A stretch of DNA of 64,000 nucleotides from NCBI RefSeq assembly GCF_012927245.1, contig NZ_JABBGE010000001.1, positions 897,513 to 961,512 of the forward strand, read 5' to 3'. The notes under the pieces were generated by a model. The model did no database searches. It saw only the letters and a program-made list of their open reading frames with translations, and was not told the origin of the DNA. The translations under genes and the position numbers were made by a program. This document shows, piece after piece, positions 16,502 through 25,877 of the stretch. Position 1 is the first letter of the stretch. Each line of letters starts with the position of its first letter. The DNA comes from Streptomyces sp. R302 (lineage in GTDB: Bacteria; Actinomycetota; Actinomycetes; Streptomycetales; Streptomycetaceae).

Positions 16502-17467
16502 GTGAGTCCCAACGGCTCCGACCGCTCGTCGCGGCGCCCGATGCGGCGGAAGCTGCCGCAGGTGCTGACTGCGGGCCTGATCCTGGCGACAGCCACCGGC
16601 TGCTCGTACAACTGGGAAGACTTCCCCCGCCTTGGTATGCCCACCCCCGTCACGGAAGAGGCGCCTCGGATCCTCTCCCTGTGGCAGGGCTCCTGGGCCG
16701 CCGCGCTCCTCACCGGCATCCTGGTGTGGGGCCTGATCCTGTGGGCGACCATCTTCCACCGGCGCAGCCGGACCAAGGTCGAGGTACCTCCGCAGACCCG
16801 CTACAACATGCCCATCGAGGCGCTGTACACGGTCACCCCGCTCATCATCGTCTCGGTGCTCTTCTACTTCACCGCGCGCGACGAGTCGAAGCTCCTTGCC
16901 CTCTCGGACAAGCCGGCCCACACGATCAACGTGGTCGGCTACCAGTGGAGCTGGGGCTTCAACTACATCGAGGACGTGCCCGGCGTCGAGGGTGACGCGA
17001 AGAAGGACGAGAACCTCGCGTCCCTCCCGGACAAGTTCATCGAGCAGTTCCCGGAGAACGCGGGCGGCGTCTACGACGCCGGCATCCCCGGCGACCGGAA
17101 CCCGCAGACCGGCAACCCGGGCCCGACCCTGTGGCTGCCGAAGGGTGAGAAGGTCCGCTTCGTCCTCTCCTCGCGTGACGTGATCCACTCCTTCTGGGTG
17201 GTCCCCTTCCTCATGAAGCAGGACGTCATCCCGGGTCACACCAACGCCTTCGAGGTCACCGCGACCCAGGAGGGCACCTTCCTCGGCAAGTGCGCCGAGC
17301 TGTGCGGTGTCGACCACTCCCGGATGCTCTTCAACGTCAAGGTGGTCTCCCCGGAGCGCTACCAGGCGCACCTGAAGGAGCTGGCCGAGAAGGGTCAGAC
17401 CGGCTACATCCCGTCGGGCATCGAGCAGACGGACCCGGCCAGGAACGCGGAGAAGAACCAACTGTGA
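16502..17467 (+). CDS. ctaC: Cytochrome c oxidase subunit II (aa3 type)
   Basis: CuA-carrying subunit of the aa3 terminal oxidase, 321 residues from the GTG at 16502. A lipobox ATATGC gives lipid-modified Cys34. Two transmembrane helices follow ([19 protein letters not shown] and [17 protein letters not shown]). The cupredoxin domain carries the CuA ligands in [11 protein letters not shown] and [14 protein letters not shown] (two Cys, two His and Met). An insertion after [11 protein letters not shown] is typical of actinobacterial subunit II. The stop overlaps the ctaD GTG (GTGA). It belongs to the bcc-aa3 supercomplex with the qcr genes 5 kb downstream. Confidence 0.96.
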   Translation: MSPNGSDRSSRRPMRRKLPQVLTAGLILATATGCSYNWEDFPRLGMPTPVTEEAPRILSLWQGSWAAALLTGILVWGLILWATIFHRRSRTKVEVPPQTRYNMPIEALYTVTPLIIVSVLFYFTARDESKLLALSDKPAHTINVVGYQWSWGFNYIEDVPGVEGDAKKDENLASLPDKFIEQFPENAGGVYDAGIPGDRNPQTGNPGPTLWLPKGEKVRFVLSSRDVIHSFWVVPFLMKQDVIPGHTNAFEVTATQEGTFLGKCAELCGVDHSRMLFNVKVVSPERYQAHLKELAEKGQTGYIPSGIEQTDPARNAEKNQL

Positions 17468-19197
17468 GCATCCCCAACGAAACCAAGGGTGCCGCGGCTG
17501 AGGACTCGTACGAGAACGAGGTTCCCGTCCGCCGTAAGCAGCCCGGCAACGTGGTGGTGAAGTGGCTGACCACCACCGACCACAAGACGATCGGTACCCT
17601 GTACCTCGTCACCTCGTTCGTGTTCTTCTGCATCGGTGGCCTGATGGCGCTCTTCATGCGCGCCGAGCTGGCCCGTCCGGGCACGCAGATCATGTCGAAC
17701 GAGCAGTTCAACCAGGCGTTCACGATGCACGGCACGATCATGCTGCTGATGTTCGCGACGCCGCTGTTCGCCGGTTTCGCGAACTGGATCATGCCGCTGC
17801 AGATCGGCGCGCCCGACGTGGCGTTCCCGCGGCTGAACATGTTCGCCTACTGGCTGTACCTCTTCGGCTCGATCATCGCGGTGGCCGGCTTCCTCACCCC
17901 GCAGGGTGCGGCCGACTTCGGCTGGTTCGCCTACTCCCCGCTGTCGGACGCGGTCCGCTCGCCGGGTGTCGGCGCCGACATGTGGATCATGGGTCTGGCC
18001 TTCTCCGGCTTCGGCACGATCCTCGGTTCGGTCAACTTCATCACCACGATCATCTGCATGCGCGCTCCGGGCATGACGATGTTCCGCATGCCGATCTTCA
18101 CCTGGAACGTGCTGCTGACCGGTGTCCTGGTCCTGCTCGCCTTCCCGGTCCTGGCGGCGGCGCTCTTCGCCCTGGAGGCGGACCGCAAGTTCGGTGCCCA
18201 CGTCTTCGACGCGGCCAACGGCGGTGCCCTGCTCTGGCAGCACCTCTTCTGGTTCTTCGGACACCCAGAGGTGTACATCATCGCCCTGCCGTTCTTCGGC
18301 ATCATCTCCGAGGTCATCCCGGTCTTCAGCCGCAAGCCGATGTTCGGCTACATCGGTCTGGTGGCCGCGACCATCGCGATCGCCGGTCTCTCCGTGACCG
18401 TGTGGGCGCACCACATGTACGTCACCGGTGGCGTGCTCCTCCCGTTCTTCTCCTTCATGACGTTCCTCATCGCCGTACCGACAGGCGTGAAGTTCTTCAA
18501 CTGGATCGGAACGATGTGGAAGGGCTCACTGTCCTTCGAGACCCCGATGCTCTGGGCCGTCGGCTTCCTGATCACCTTCACCTTCGGTGGTCTGACCGGC
18601 GTCATCCTGGCCTCGCCCCCGATGGACTTCCACGTCTCCGACTCGTACTTCGTCGTGGCGCACTTCCACTACGTCATCTTCGGCACCGTCGTCTTCGCGA
18701 TGTTCTCCGGCTTCCACTTCTGGTGGCCGAAGTTCACCGGCAAGATGCTCGACGAGCGCCTCGGCAAGATCACGTTCTGGACGCTGTTCGTGGGCTTCCA
18801 CGGCACCTTCCTGGTGCAGCACTGGCTCGGTGCCGAGGGCATGCCGCGTCGTTACGCGGACTACCTGGACGCCGACGGCTTCACCGCGCTGAACACGATC
18901 TCGACGATCTCGTCCTTCCTGCTCGGCCTGTCGATGCTTCCGTTCATGTACAACGTGTGGAAGACCGCCAAGTACGGCAAGAAGATCGAGGTCGACGACC
19001 CGTGGGGCTACGGCCGTTCGCTCGAGTGGGCGACGTCCTGCCCGCCGCCGCGGCACAACTTCCTCACCCTGCCGCGGATCCGTTCGGAATCGCCGGCGTT
19101 CGACCTGCACCACCCTGAGATCGCGGCTGTCGACCAGCTGGAGAACAAGCCGCACGAGGCCGCGGCCCTCACGGGCAGCAAGGAGGCCGGCAAGTGA
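17464..19197 (+). CDS. ctaD: Cytochrome c oxidase subunit I (aa3 type)
   Basis: Catalytic heme a/heme a3-CuB subunit, 577 residues from the GTG that overlaps the ctaC stop. It has twelve transmembrane helices, [14 protein letters not shown] (heme a ligand His), [17 protein letters not shown] (CuB His and the cross-linked Tyr), [11 protein letters not shown] (two CuB His) and [11 protein letters not shown] (heme a and a3 His pair region). The C-terminal tail [19 protein letters not shown] is typical of actinobacterial CtaD. The stop overlaps the ctaF GTG by 4 bases. Confidence 0.97.
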   Translation: MSIPNETKGAAAEDSYENEVPVRRKQPGNVVVKWLTTTDHKTIGTLYLVTSFVFFCIGGLMALFMRAELARPGTQIMSNEQFNQAFTMHGTIMLLMFATPLFAGFANWIMPLQIGAPDVAFPRLNMFAYWLYLFGSIIAVAGFLTPQGAADFGWFAYSPLSDAVRSPGVGADMWIMGLAFSGFGTILGSVNFITTIICMRAPGMTMFRMPIFTWNVLLTGVLVLLAFPVLAAALFALEADRKFGAHVFDAANGGALLWQHLFWFFGHPEVYIIALPFFGIISEVIPVFSRKPMFGYIGLVAATIAIAGLSVTVWAHHMYVTGGVLLPFFSFMTFLIAVPTGVKFFNWIGTMWKGSLSFETPMLWAVGFLITFTFGGLTGVILASPPMDFHVSDSYFVVAHFHYVIFGTVVFAMFSGFHFWWPKFTGKMLDERLGKITFWTLFVGFHGTFLVQHWLGAEGMPRRYADYLDADGFTALNTISTISSFLLGLSMLPFMYNVWKTAKYGKKIEVDDPWGYGRSLEWATSCPPPRHNFLTLPRIRSESPAFDLHHPEIAAVDQLENKPHEAAALTGSKEAGK

Positions 19198-19592
19198 AGA
19201 TCCAGGGCAAGATGTTCATCTGGCTGAGCGTCTTCATCCTTGCCATGGCGATCCTGTACGGCGTCTGGTCCAAGGAGCCGGTCGGCACGACGGCGCTCTT
19301 CCTGGCCTTCGGCCTCTCCATCATGATCGGCTACTACCTGGCCTTCACGGCCAAGCGGGTCGACGCGATGGCGCAGGACGACAAGGAGGCCGACGTCGCG
19401 GACGAGGCCGGCGAGGTGGGCTTCTTCGCCCCCCACAGCTGGCAGCCGCTCTCGCTCGCCCTCGGTGGCGCCCTCGCCTTCCTCGCGATCGCGATGGGCT
19501 GGTGGATCATGTACTTCTCCGCCCCGCTGATCCTGGTCGGCATCTGGGGCTGGGTCTTCGAGTTCTACCGCGGTGAGAACCAGAACCAGTAG
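19194..19592 (+). CDS. ctaF: Cytochrome c oxidase subunit IV
   Basis: Small membrane subunit specific to actinobacterial aa3 oxidases, 132 residues. The start [19 protein letters not shown] and four hydrophobic helices with the end [11 protein letters not shown] fit the family. It is translationally coupled to ctaD (GTGA overlap) and ends the ctaCDF operon, since a strong terminator follows 22 bases later. Confidence 0.93.
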   Translation: MKIQGKMFIWLSVFILAMAILYGVWSKEPVGTTALFLAFGLSIMIGYYLAFTAKRVDAMAQDDKEADVADEAGEVGFFAPHSWQPLSLALGGALAFLAIAMGWWIMYFSAPLILVGIWGWVFEFYRGENQNQ

Positions 19593-19614
19593 AGCACCCA
19601 CCTTGTAACACCCC

Positions 19615-19660
19615 GAGGGGCCCGGTCACTTCGTACGCGAAGCGGCCGGGCCCCTCTTTT
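19615..19660 (+). terminator. Rho-independent terminator of ctaCDF
   Basis: Perfect 11-bp stem GAGGGGCCCGG (19615-19625) with CCGGGCCCCTC (19646-19656), with further pairing in the loop, followed by TTTT. Confidence 0.85.
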
Positions 19661-19695
19661 GCCCCGCTCGGCGCGCCCGCGGGTGGAACTGTCCT

Positions 19696-19701
19696 TAGCG
19701 T
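19696..19701 (+). promoter_or_regulatory. -10 box TAGCGT for a leaderless L,D-transpeptidase mRNA
   Basis: TAGCGT ends 6 nt before the ATG at 19708. No ribosome binding site is visible, so a leaderless transcript is predicted. Confidence 0.5.
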
Positions 19702-19707
19702 GAGGTC

Positions 19708-20961
19708 ATGAACGACACGCCGCGCATTCGGACTGTTCTGAGCTGCACGCTGCTGGCCCTCACCGTGACCGCGGGCGCGACGGCGTGCGCGGGCTCGGAC
19801 GGGCATCCGCTGTCGGCGAGCCCGTACGACGCCGCCGACCAGATCGCCTTCGAGGCGGCCGACGGCACCCGTCTCGACCCGGAGAAGCCGCTGGAGATCA
19901 CCGCCAAGGGCGACGACGGGCGGATCAGCGACGTCACCGCCACCGACGCGGCCGGCCGCCACCTGGCGGGCGAACTCACCGCGGACGGCCGCACGTGGCG
20001 CTCCACGGGCTCCCTGGCCGCCGGAACCCGTTACACCGTCAGGGTGGCCACGGAGGACGAGGACGGGGCCCCTGGCGCCCGTACGTACACCTTCGAGACG
20101 GCTCCGGCCAAAGGGGCCCTGATCGTCACCTTCGGGCCGGAGGCGGGCACGTACGGCGTCGGGCAGCCGATCACCGCCGACCTCAGCCTCCCCGTCAAGG
20201 ACCGGGCCGCGCGCGCCGTCGTCGAACGGGCCCTCAAGGTCCGCTCCACGCCCGCCGTCGACGGCTCCTGGTACTGGGTGGACGACAAGAAGCTGCACTT
20301 CCGGCCCAAGGAGTACTGGCCGGCCGGCACGCTCGTCTCGGTCACCGGCAACCTCGACGGCCTCCGCGTCGGCGACAAGCTCTACGGCGGCCCGTCCAAG
20401 CCGCTCCGGCTGAAGATCGGCGACCGCATCGAGGCCGTCGCCGACGCCGAGTCCCACTACATGACGGTGCGGCGCAACGGAGAAGTGATCAACACCATTC
20501 CGGTGACCACCGGGAAACCGGGCTTCTCCACCCGTAACGGGATCAAAGTGGTGCTCGGCAAGGAGTACTACGTCCGCATGCGCGGCACCAGCATCGGCAT
20601 CTCCGAGGGCAGCTCGGAGTCGTACGACCTGCCGGTGTACTACGCCACCCGGGTCACCTGGAGCGGCGAGTACGTGCACGCCGCCCCCTGGTCCGTCGGC
20701 TCCCAGGGCGTCGCCAACGTCAGCCACGGCTGCGTCGGCATGTCCACCGGCAACGCCGCCTGGTTCTACGAGACCGTCCGCCCCGGAGACATCGTCAGGA
20801 CCGTCAACAGCTACGGCGAGATGATGGACCCCTTCGGCAACGGCTTCGGCGACTGGAACCTGCCCTGGGACAAGTGGCGCCGAGGCAGCGCCCTGGTCGC
20901 CGAGAAGGGCGACCCGACGGCCACCCGTGACGCCAAGGCCCGCCTCAGGCCGTCTCTTTGA
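19708..20961 (+). CDS. L,D-transpeptidase lipoprotein with Ig-like domains
   Basis: Cell-wall cross-linking enzyme forming 3-3 links between meso-DAP or LL-DAP stems, outside the membrane. The 417 residues start with a signal peptide and lipobox TACAGS (Cys27). Two Ig-like beta domains (about residues 45-235) precede the YkuD catalytic domain. The active-site motif is SHGCVGMSTGNAAW, with His340 and Cys342, plus upstream His324 in EYVHAAPW. This is the layout of mycobacterial LdtMt2-type enzymes. It sits between ctaF and ctaE, separated from ctaF by a terminator and with its own promoter, so it is a passenger in the respiratory locus. Confidence 0.93.
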   Translation: MNDTPRIRTVLSCTLLALTVTAGATACAGSDGHPLSASPYDAADQIAFEAADGTRLDPEKPLEITAKGDDGRISDVTATDAAGRHLAGELTADGRTWRSTGSLAAGTRYTVRVATEDEDGAPGARTYTFETAPAKGALIVTFGPEAGTYGVGQPITADLSLPVKDRAARAVVERALKVRSTPAVDGSWYWVDDKKLHFRPKEYWPAGTLVSVTGNLDGLRVGDKLYGGPSKPLRLKIGDRIEAVADAESHYMTVRRNGEVINTIPVTTGKPGFSTRNGIKVVLGKEYYVRMRGTSIGISEGSSESYDLPVYYATRVTWSGEYVHAAPWSVGSQGVANVSHGCVGMSTGNAAWFYETVRPGDIVRTVNSYGEMMDPFGNGFGDWNLPWDKWRRGSALVAEKGDPTATRDAKARLRPSL

Positions 20962-20967
20962 CCGCGC

Positions 20968-21369
20968 CTACGCCTCGATCGAGAGGCGGGAGCGCAGCAG
21001 GGCCGCCAGGGACGCCGCGAACTCGACCGGTTCCACCGGAAGGGTGACCGCGGCGTCCGCGCGGCTCCAGGTGGCCAGCCAGGCGTCCTGCGGGCGGCCG
21101 ATGAGCACCAGCACCGGCGGGCAGTGGAAGACCTCGTCCTTGATCTGCCGGCAGACGCCCATGCCGCCCGCCGGGACGGCCTCGCCGTCGAGGACGCAGA
21201 CGTCGATCCCGCCCTCGTCGAGCCGCTTCAGTACGGCCGGGAGCGTGGCGCACTCCACGAACTCCACGGGCGGCACGTCGGCCGCGGGCCGCCGCCCGGC
21301 GGCGAGCCGGACCTGCTCCCGGGTGTTCGCGTCGTCGCTGTAGACCAGGACCGTGGCACTCAACTGCAT
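20968..21369 (-). CDS. Stand-alone degenerate response-regulator receiver protein
   Basis: A 133-residue protein with receiver fold only. GGAGG lies 5-6 bases before the ATG at 21369. The acidic pair (Asp12-Asp13 in VYSDDAN) and the phosphoacceptor position (Asp61 in VCVLDGEAVPAGGMGVCRQ) are kept. The switch Ser/Thr after strand 4 is Gly91 (LVLIGRP), and the invariant Lys of strand 5 is missing (VTLPVEP). It therefore may not be phosphorylated normally. It points away from ctaE and converges on the L,D-transpeptidase gene with 6 bases between stops. Function unknown; perhaps a partner-switch or assembly factor. Confidence 0.75.
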   Translation of the reverse strand: MQLSATVLVYSDDANTREQVRLAAGRRPAADVPPVEFVECATLPAVLKRLDEGGIDVCVLDGEAVPAGGMGVCRQIKDEVFHCPPVLVLIGRPQDAWLATWSRADAAVTLPVEPVEFAASLAALLRSRLSIEA

Positions 21370-21560
21370 CGTTCCTCCGTCCGGAAGGCGGGCCGGTCGT
21401 CCTCGACCGGTGCGCGGGATGCTACTCCGCTCCACACCCCGTCAACACCCGTTCAACACCTGTTCGAAGGGTGCCGGGAGGCCCGTGCGATGGGCCGTTC
21501 GGGCTGGACACACCCCTCTGACACTCCGAACGGCACCCCCCGGAGTGAGGGCGGGATAAG

Positions 21561-21581
21561 CGACCGACATAATGTCGGTCG
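21561..21581. promoter_or_regulatory. Perfect palindrome covering the ctaE start codon
   Basis: CGACCGACAT-A-ATGTCGGTCG: two perfect 10-base arms with a single-base spacer, and the ATG at 21572 is part of the right arm. As RNA it could form a hairpin only with the central bases unpaired. As DNA it is an ideal dimer-binding site. No Shine-Dalgarno sequence precedes the ATG. Confidence 0.6.
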
Positions 21582-22192
21582 TGGCGACAGTAACGACAGT
21601 AGATACCGGGCACGCGCACCCGTCGGTCAATCGACCGAACCTCACCAGCGTCGGAACCATCATCTGGCTGAGTTCCGAGCTGATGTTCTTCGCGGCCCTC
21701 TTCGCGATGTACTTCACCCTGCGATCGGTGACCGGTCCCGAGTTCTGGGCGGAAAAGGCCGCGGCCTTGAACTTCCCGTTCTCGGCGACCAACACCACGA
21801 TCCTGGTGCTCTCCTCCCTCACCTGCCAGCTCGGCGTCTTCGCCGCGGAGCGGGGCGACGTGAAGAAGCTCCGGACGTGGTTCATCATCACGTTCGTGAT
21901 GGGTGCGATCTTCATCGGCGGCCAGGTCCTGGAGTACACCGAGCTGGTCAAGCACGAGGGCCTCTCGCTCTCGTCCGACCCGTACGGCACGGTGTTCTAC
22001 CTGACCACCGGCTTCCACGGCCTGCACGTGACGGGCGGTCTCATCGCCTTCCTGCTGGTCCTCGGCCGGACGTACGCCGCCAAGAGGTTCACTCACGAGC
22101 AGGCAACCGCCGCCATCGTCGTGTCCTACTACTGGCACTTCGTCGATGTCGTCTGGATCGGCCTCTTCGCCACGATCTACATGATCAAGTAG
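21572..22192 (+). CDS. ctaE: Cytochrome c oxidase subunit III
   Basis: Five-helix subunit III of the aa3 oxidase, 206 residues. It includes [17 protein letters not shown], the helix IV/V region [18 protein letters not shown], and the end [21 protein letters not shown], all standard. The chosen ATG lies inside a palindrome; a GTG three codons later is an alternative start. It is the first gene of ctaE-qcrCAB, the order found across actinobacteria, separated from ctaCDF by two unrelated genes. Confidence 0.95.
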   Translation: MSVVATVTTVDTGHAHPSVNRPNLTSVGTIIWLSSELMFFAALFAMYFTLRSVTGPEFWAEKAAALNFPFSATNTTILVLSSLTCQLGVFAAERGDVKKLRTWFIITFVMGAIFIGGQVLEYTELVKHEGLSLSSDPYGTVFYLTTGFHGLHVTGGLIAFLLVLGRTYAAKRFTHEQATAAIVVSYYWHFVDVVWIGLFATIYMIK

Positions 22193-22221
22193 TCGGTCAC
22201 CGCCGGTCACGGCGGACCGAC
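22192..22221 (+). promoter_or_regulatory. Intercistronic hairpin between ctaE and qcrC
   Basis: GTCGGT-CA-CCGCCG pairs with CGGCGG-ACCGAC across a GTCA loop, giving a 12-bp stem with a 2-nt bulge. It starts at the ctaE stop codon. The GTCGGTC/GACCGAC heptamers are the same as in the ctaE start palindrome. No T-tract, so processing, stabilisation or partial attenuation is more likely than full termination. Confidence 0.5.
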
Positions 22222-22266
22222 ATCCAGCAAGCATCGACGCAGAAGATCCTGACACCGGGGTAATCC

Positions 22267-23076
22267 GTGAAAAAGCTCTCCGCACGACGACGCCATCCGC
22301 TGGCGGCGGTCGTCGTCCTACTTCTCGCGCTGGCGGCCACGGGGGGGCTGTACGCCGCGTTCGCGCCCGCGGGCACGGCGAAGGCCGATGAAACCGCCCA
22401 GTCCCTCGCCATCGAGGAGGGCAAGAAGCTCTACTCCGTCGGCTGCGCCAGCTGCCACGGAACCGGCGGTCAGGGCACCTCTGACGGCCCGTCCCTGGTC
22501 GGCGTGGGCTCCGCCTCCGTGGACTTCCAGGTCGGCACCGGCCGTATGCCGGCGCAGCAGCCGGGTGCCCAGGTCCCGAAGAAGAAGGTCATCTACACGC
22601 AGGCCGAGATCGACCAGCTCGCGGCGTACGTGGCCTCCCTCGGCGCCGGCCCGGCCACGCCGAAGGAAGGCCAGTACAGCCCCGAGGGCGCCGACATCGC
22701 GAAGGGTGGCGAGCTGTTCCGCACCAACTGCGCGCAGTGCCACAACTTCACCGGCGAGGGCGGCGCGCTGACGCACGGCAAGTACGCCCCGAGCCTTGAG
22801 GGCGTCAGCCCGAAGCACCTCTACGAGGCCATGCAGACCGGCCCGCAGAACATGCCCTCCTTCCCGGACACGACGATGCCGGAGAAGGAGAAGAAGGACA
22901 TCATCGCGTACGTCAAGGCCGTCAACGGCGACGAGACCCCCAGCCCGGGCGGCCTCTCGCTCGGTGGCCTCGGCCCCGTCTCCGAGGGCCTGTTCGCCTG
23001 GATCTTCGGTCTGGGTGCGCTGATCGCAGTTGCCATCTGGGTCGCGGCCCACACCGCTAAGGCCAAGAAGTCATGA
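22267..23076 (+). CDS. qcrC: Diheme cytochrome c subunit of the bc1-type complex
   Basis: Passes electrons from the Rieske/cytochrome b part directly to CuA of the oxidase, replacing soluble cytochrome c. The 269 residues have an N-terminal membrane anchor, two heme-binding motifs CASCH (Cys60, Cys63, His64) and CAQCH (Cys155, Cys158, His159), and a C-terminal transmembrane helix (FAWIFGLGALIAVAIWV). Two CxxCH motifs are the hallmark of actinobacterial QcrC. The start is a GTG at 22267. The stop overlaps the qcrA ATG. Confidence 0.96.
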   Translation: MKKLSARRRHPLAAVVVLLLALAATGGLYAAFAPAGTAKADETAQSLAIEEGKKLYSVGCASCHGTGGQGTSDGPSLVGVGSASVDFQVGTGRMPAQQPGAQVPKKKVIYTQAEIDQLAAYVASLGAGPATPKEGQYSPEGADIAKGGELFRTNCAQCHNFTGEGGALTHGKYAPSLEGVSPKHLYEAMQTGPQNMPSFPDTTMPEKEKKDIIAYVKAVNGDETPSPGGLSLGGLGPVSEGLFAWIFGLGALIAVAIWVAAHTAKAKKS

Positions 23077-24125
23077 GTACCCAAGAGATTCCAGAAGAGA
23101 ACCTGCCGGCAGGGCAGGACGCCGCGCACGGCGCGGTGAAGGTCGCGGACAACCCGTTCGCCGACCCGGGCCTTCCGCCCCACAAGCCGCGTGTCCAGGA
23201 CATCGACGAGAAGGCGGCCCGGCGCTCCGAGCGCGCCGTCGCCTTCATGTTCGTGCTGTCGATGCTGGCCACCGTCGGCTTCATCGCCTCGTACGTGATC
23301 TTCCCGGTCGACAAGATCGTGTACATCTGGCCCTTCGGTCATGTGTCCGCGCTCAACTTCGCGCTGGGCTGGACCCTCGGCCTCGCGCTCTTCTTCATCG
23401 GCGCGGGCGCGGTCCACTGGGCCCGTACGCTCATGTCCGACGTGGAGATCGCGGACGAGCGTCACCCGATCGCGGCCACGCCCGAGGTCAAGGCGCAGGT
23501 CATGGCGGACTTCGCGCAGGGTGCTGCCGAGTCCGGCTTCGGCCGTCGCAAGCTCATCCGCAACACGCTCTTCGGCGCGCTGGCCCTGGTGCCGCTCTCC
23601 GGAGTCGTGCTGCTGCGCGACATGGGTCCGCTGCCCGAGCGCAAGCTCCGCAGCACCCTGTGGGCCAAGGGCAAGCTGCTCATCAACATGAACACGCACG
23701 AGCCGCTGCGTCCCGAGGACGTCGCCGTCGGTTCGCTGACCTTCGCGATGCCCGAGGGCCTCTCGGAGCACGACCACCACTTCCAGACCGAGATCGCCAA
23801 GGCCGCCCTGATGATCGTCCGGATCCAGCCGGAGGACATCAAGGACAAGCGCGAGCTCGAGTGGTCGCACGAGGGCATCGTCGCCTTCTCGAAGATCTGC
23901 ACCCACGTCGGCTGCCCGATCTCCCTGTACGAGCAGCAGACGCACCACGTGCTCTGCCCGTGCCACCAGTCCACCTTCGACCTGTCCGACGGCGCCCGAG
24001 TCATCTTCGGCCCGGCCGGTCACGCCCTCCCGCAGCTGCGGATCGGCGTGAACGACAAGGGCTTCCTCGAAGCGCACGGCGACTTCGACGAGCCCGTCGG
24101 TCCCGCATTCTGGGAGCGCGGATGA
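23073..24125 (+). CDS. qcrA: Rieske iron-sulfur subunit of the bc1-type complex
   Basis: 2Fe-2S subunit that accepts electrons from menaquinol. The 350-residue protein has a charged N-terminal region, three hydrophobic segments (FMFVLSMLATVGFIASYVI, FALGWTLGLALFFIGAG and NTLFGALALVPLSGVV) as in other actinobacteria, and a Rieske domain with the ligands in CTHVGCPI and CPCHQSTFD. It overlaps qcrC and qcrB by 4 bases on each side, so all three are translationally coupled. Confidence 0.96.
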   Translation: MSTQEIPEENLPAGQDAAHGAVKVADNPFADPGLPPHKPRVQDIDEKAARRSERAVAFMFVLSMLATVGFIASYVIFPVDKIVYIWPFGHVSALNFALGWTLGLALFFIGAGAVHWARTLMSDVEIADERHPIAATPEVKAQVMADFAQGAAESGFGRRKLIRNTLFGALALVPLSGVVLLRDMGPLPERKLRSTLWAKGKLLINMNTHEPLRPEDVAVGSLTFAMPEGLSEHDHHFQTEIAKAALMIVRIQPEDIKDKRELEWSHEGIVAFSKICTHVGCPISLYEQQTHHVLCPCHQSTFDLSDGARVIFGPAGHALPQLRIGVNDKGFLEAHGDFDEPVGPAFWERG

Positions 24126-25747
24126 GCACTGTGACCAACACGCAGAAGAAGGCCCCCGCCGGTGAGCGGGTCGCCGACTGGGCCGACGGCCGCCTGGGGA
24201 TCTACACCCTGGCCAAGGCCAACATGCGGAAGATCTTCCCGGACCACTGGTCCTTCATGCTGGGCGAGATCTGCCTCTACAGCTTCCTCATCATCATCCT
24301 GACGGGCGTCTACCTGACGATGTTCTTCCACCCGTCGATGAACGAGGTGGAGTACGCCGGCTCGTACGTCCCGCTCCAGGGACAGCTGATGTCCGAGGCG
24401 TTCAACTCGACCATGAACATCTCCTTCGAGGTGCGCGGTGGTCTGCTCATCCGGCAGATCCACCACTGGGCGGCGCTGATCTTCCTCGCCGGCATGTTCG
24501 TGCACATGATGCGCGTCTTCTTCACCGGCGCGTTCCGCAAGCCGCGTGAGATCAACTGGCTGTTCGGCTTCCTGCTGTTCTTCCTGGGCATGTTCACCGG
24601 CTTCACCGGTTACTCGCTCCCGGACGACCTGCTCTCCGGCACCGGTGTCCGCTTCATGCAGGGCGCGATCCTGTCGGTGCCGATCGTCGGCACGTACCTG
24701 TCGATGTTCCTCTTCGGCGGCGAGTTCCCCGGCGGCGACTTCGTCGCCCGGTTCTACTCGGCGCACGTGCTGCTGCTCCCCGGCATCATGCTGGGCCTGG
24801 TGGTCGCTCACCTGATCCTGGTGTTCGTCCACAAGCACACGCAGTTCGAGGGCCCCGGCCGGACGAACAAGAACGTCGTCGGCATGCCGCTGCTCCCCGT
24901 GTACATGGCGAAGGCCGGAGGCTTCTTCTTCCTGGTCTTCGGCGTCATCGCGGTGATCGCCGCGGTCGCCTCGATCAACCCGATCTGGGCGCTCGGCCCG
25001 TACCGCCCGGACCAGGTGTCCACCGGCGCCCAGCCCGACTGGTACATGGGCTTCGCCGAGGGTCTGATCCGTGTCATGCCGGGCTGGGAGATCAACCTGT
25101 GGGGCCACACGCTGGTCCTCGGCGTGATGATCCCGCTGGCGATCTTCCCGCTGGTCCTCGCCGCCATCGCGGTCTACCCGTTCATCGAGTCCTGGATCAC
25201 GGGCGACAAGCGCGAGCACCACATCGCGCAGCGCCCGCGCAACGCTCCGACGCGCACCGCCTTCGGTGTCGCCTGGATCACCGCGTACATGATCATGCTC
25301 GTCGGTGGTGGAAACGACCTCTGGGCGACCCACTTCAACCTGTCGATCAACTCGATCACCTGGTTCGTGCGGATCTTCTTCTTCGCCGGCCCGGTCATCG
25401 CGTTCATCGTCACCAAGCGGATCTGCCTCGGCCTCCAGCGCCGGGACAAGGACAAGGTGCTGCACGGCCGCGAGTCCGGCATCATCAAGCGCCTGCCGCA
25501 CGGTGAGTTCGTCGAGGTCCACGAGCCGCTCAGCCAGGGCGAGCTGTACAAGCTCACCGCGCACGAGCAGTACGAGCCCGCCGCGCTGCCGCCGGCCGTC
25601 GACGAGAACGGCGTCCAGCGGAAGATCGGCGCGATGGAGAAGCTCCGGGTCAAGCTCAACAAGGGCTACTACGGCGACGACAACCAGGTCGCCAAGCCCA
25701 CCCAGGAGGAGTACAAGGAGATCCAGAACGGCCACGGCCACCACTGA
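24122..25747 (+). CDS. qcrB: Cytochrome b subunit of the bc1-type complex
   Basis: Menaquinol-oxidising diheme subunit, 541 residues from the ATG overlapping the qcrA stop. It includes RQIHHWAALIFLAGMFVHMMRVFFTGAFRKP split over heme-ligand helices (His pairs), FTGYSLPDDLLSGTG, and the quinol-site motif written here as PDWYMGF rather than PEWY. The C-terminal extension of about 120 residues, ending EEYKEIQNGHGHH, is characteristic of actinobacterial QcrB. PDWY in place of PEWY is seen in Gram-positive bc complexes. A strong terminator follows. Confidence 0.96.
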   Translation: MSTVTNTQKKAPAGERVADWADGRLGIYTLAKANMRKIFPDHWSFMLGEICLYSFLIIILTGVYLTMFFHPSMNEVEYAGSYVPLQGQLMSEAFNSTMNISFEVRGGLLIRQIHHWAALIFLAGMFVHMMRVFFTGAFRKPREINWLFGFLLFFLGMFTGFTGYSLPDDLLSGTGVRFMQGAILSVPIVGTYLSMFLFGGEFPGGDFVARFYSAHVLLLPGIMLGLVVAHLILVFVHKHTQFEGPGRTNKNVVGMPLLPVYMAKAGGFFFLVFGVIAVIAAVASINPIWALGPYRPDQVSTGAQPDWYMGFAEGLIRVMPGWEINLWGHTLVLGVMIPLAIFPLVLAAIAVYPFIESWITGDKREHHIAQRPRNAPTRTAFGVAWITAYMIMLVGGGNDLWATHFNLSINSITWFVRIFFFAGPVIAFIVTKRICLGLQRRDKDKVLHGRESGIIKRLPHGEFVEVHEPLSQGELYKLTAHEQYEPAALPPAVDENGVQRKIGAMEKLRVKLNKGYYGDDNQVAKPTQEEYKEIQNGHGHH

Positions 25748-25783
25748 TCCCCTCCTGACCTCCTGATGTAGGTCGCCACGGCG

Positions 25784-25816
25784 AGAGCCCCGTCCATTCG
25801 ATGGACGGGGCTCTTT
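25784..25816 (+). terminator. Terminator of ctaE-qcrCAB
   Basis: Perfect 14-bp stem (25784-25797 with 25801-25814, loop TCG) followed by a short TTG, 36 bases after the qcrB stop. Confidence 0.85.
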
Positions 25817-25877
25817 GCCGTTCCCGCGGCTCGATAGGCTGGACCTCGTATCCGACGCACGATCATCAGGAGCTGCC

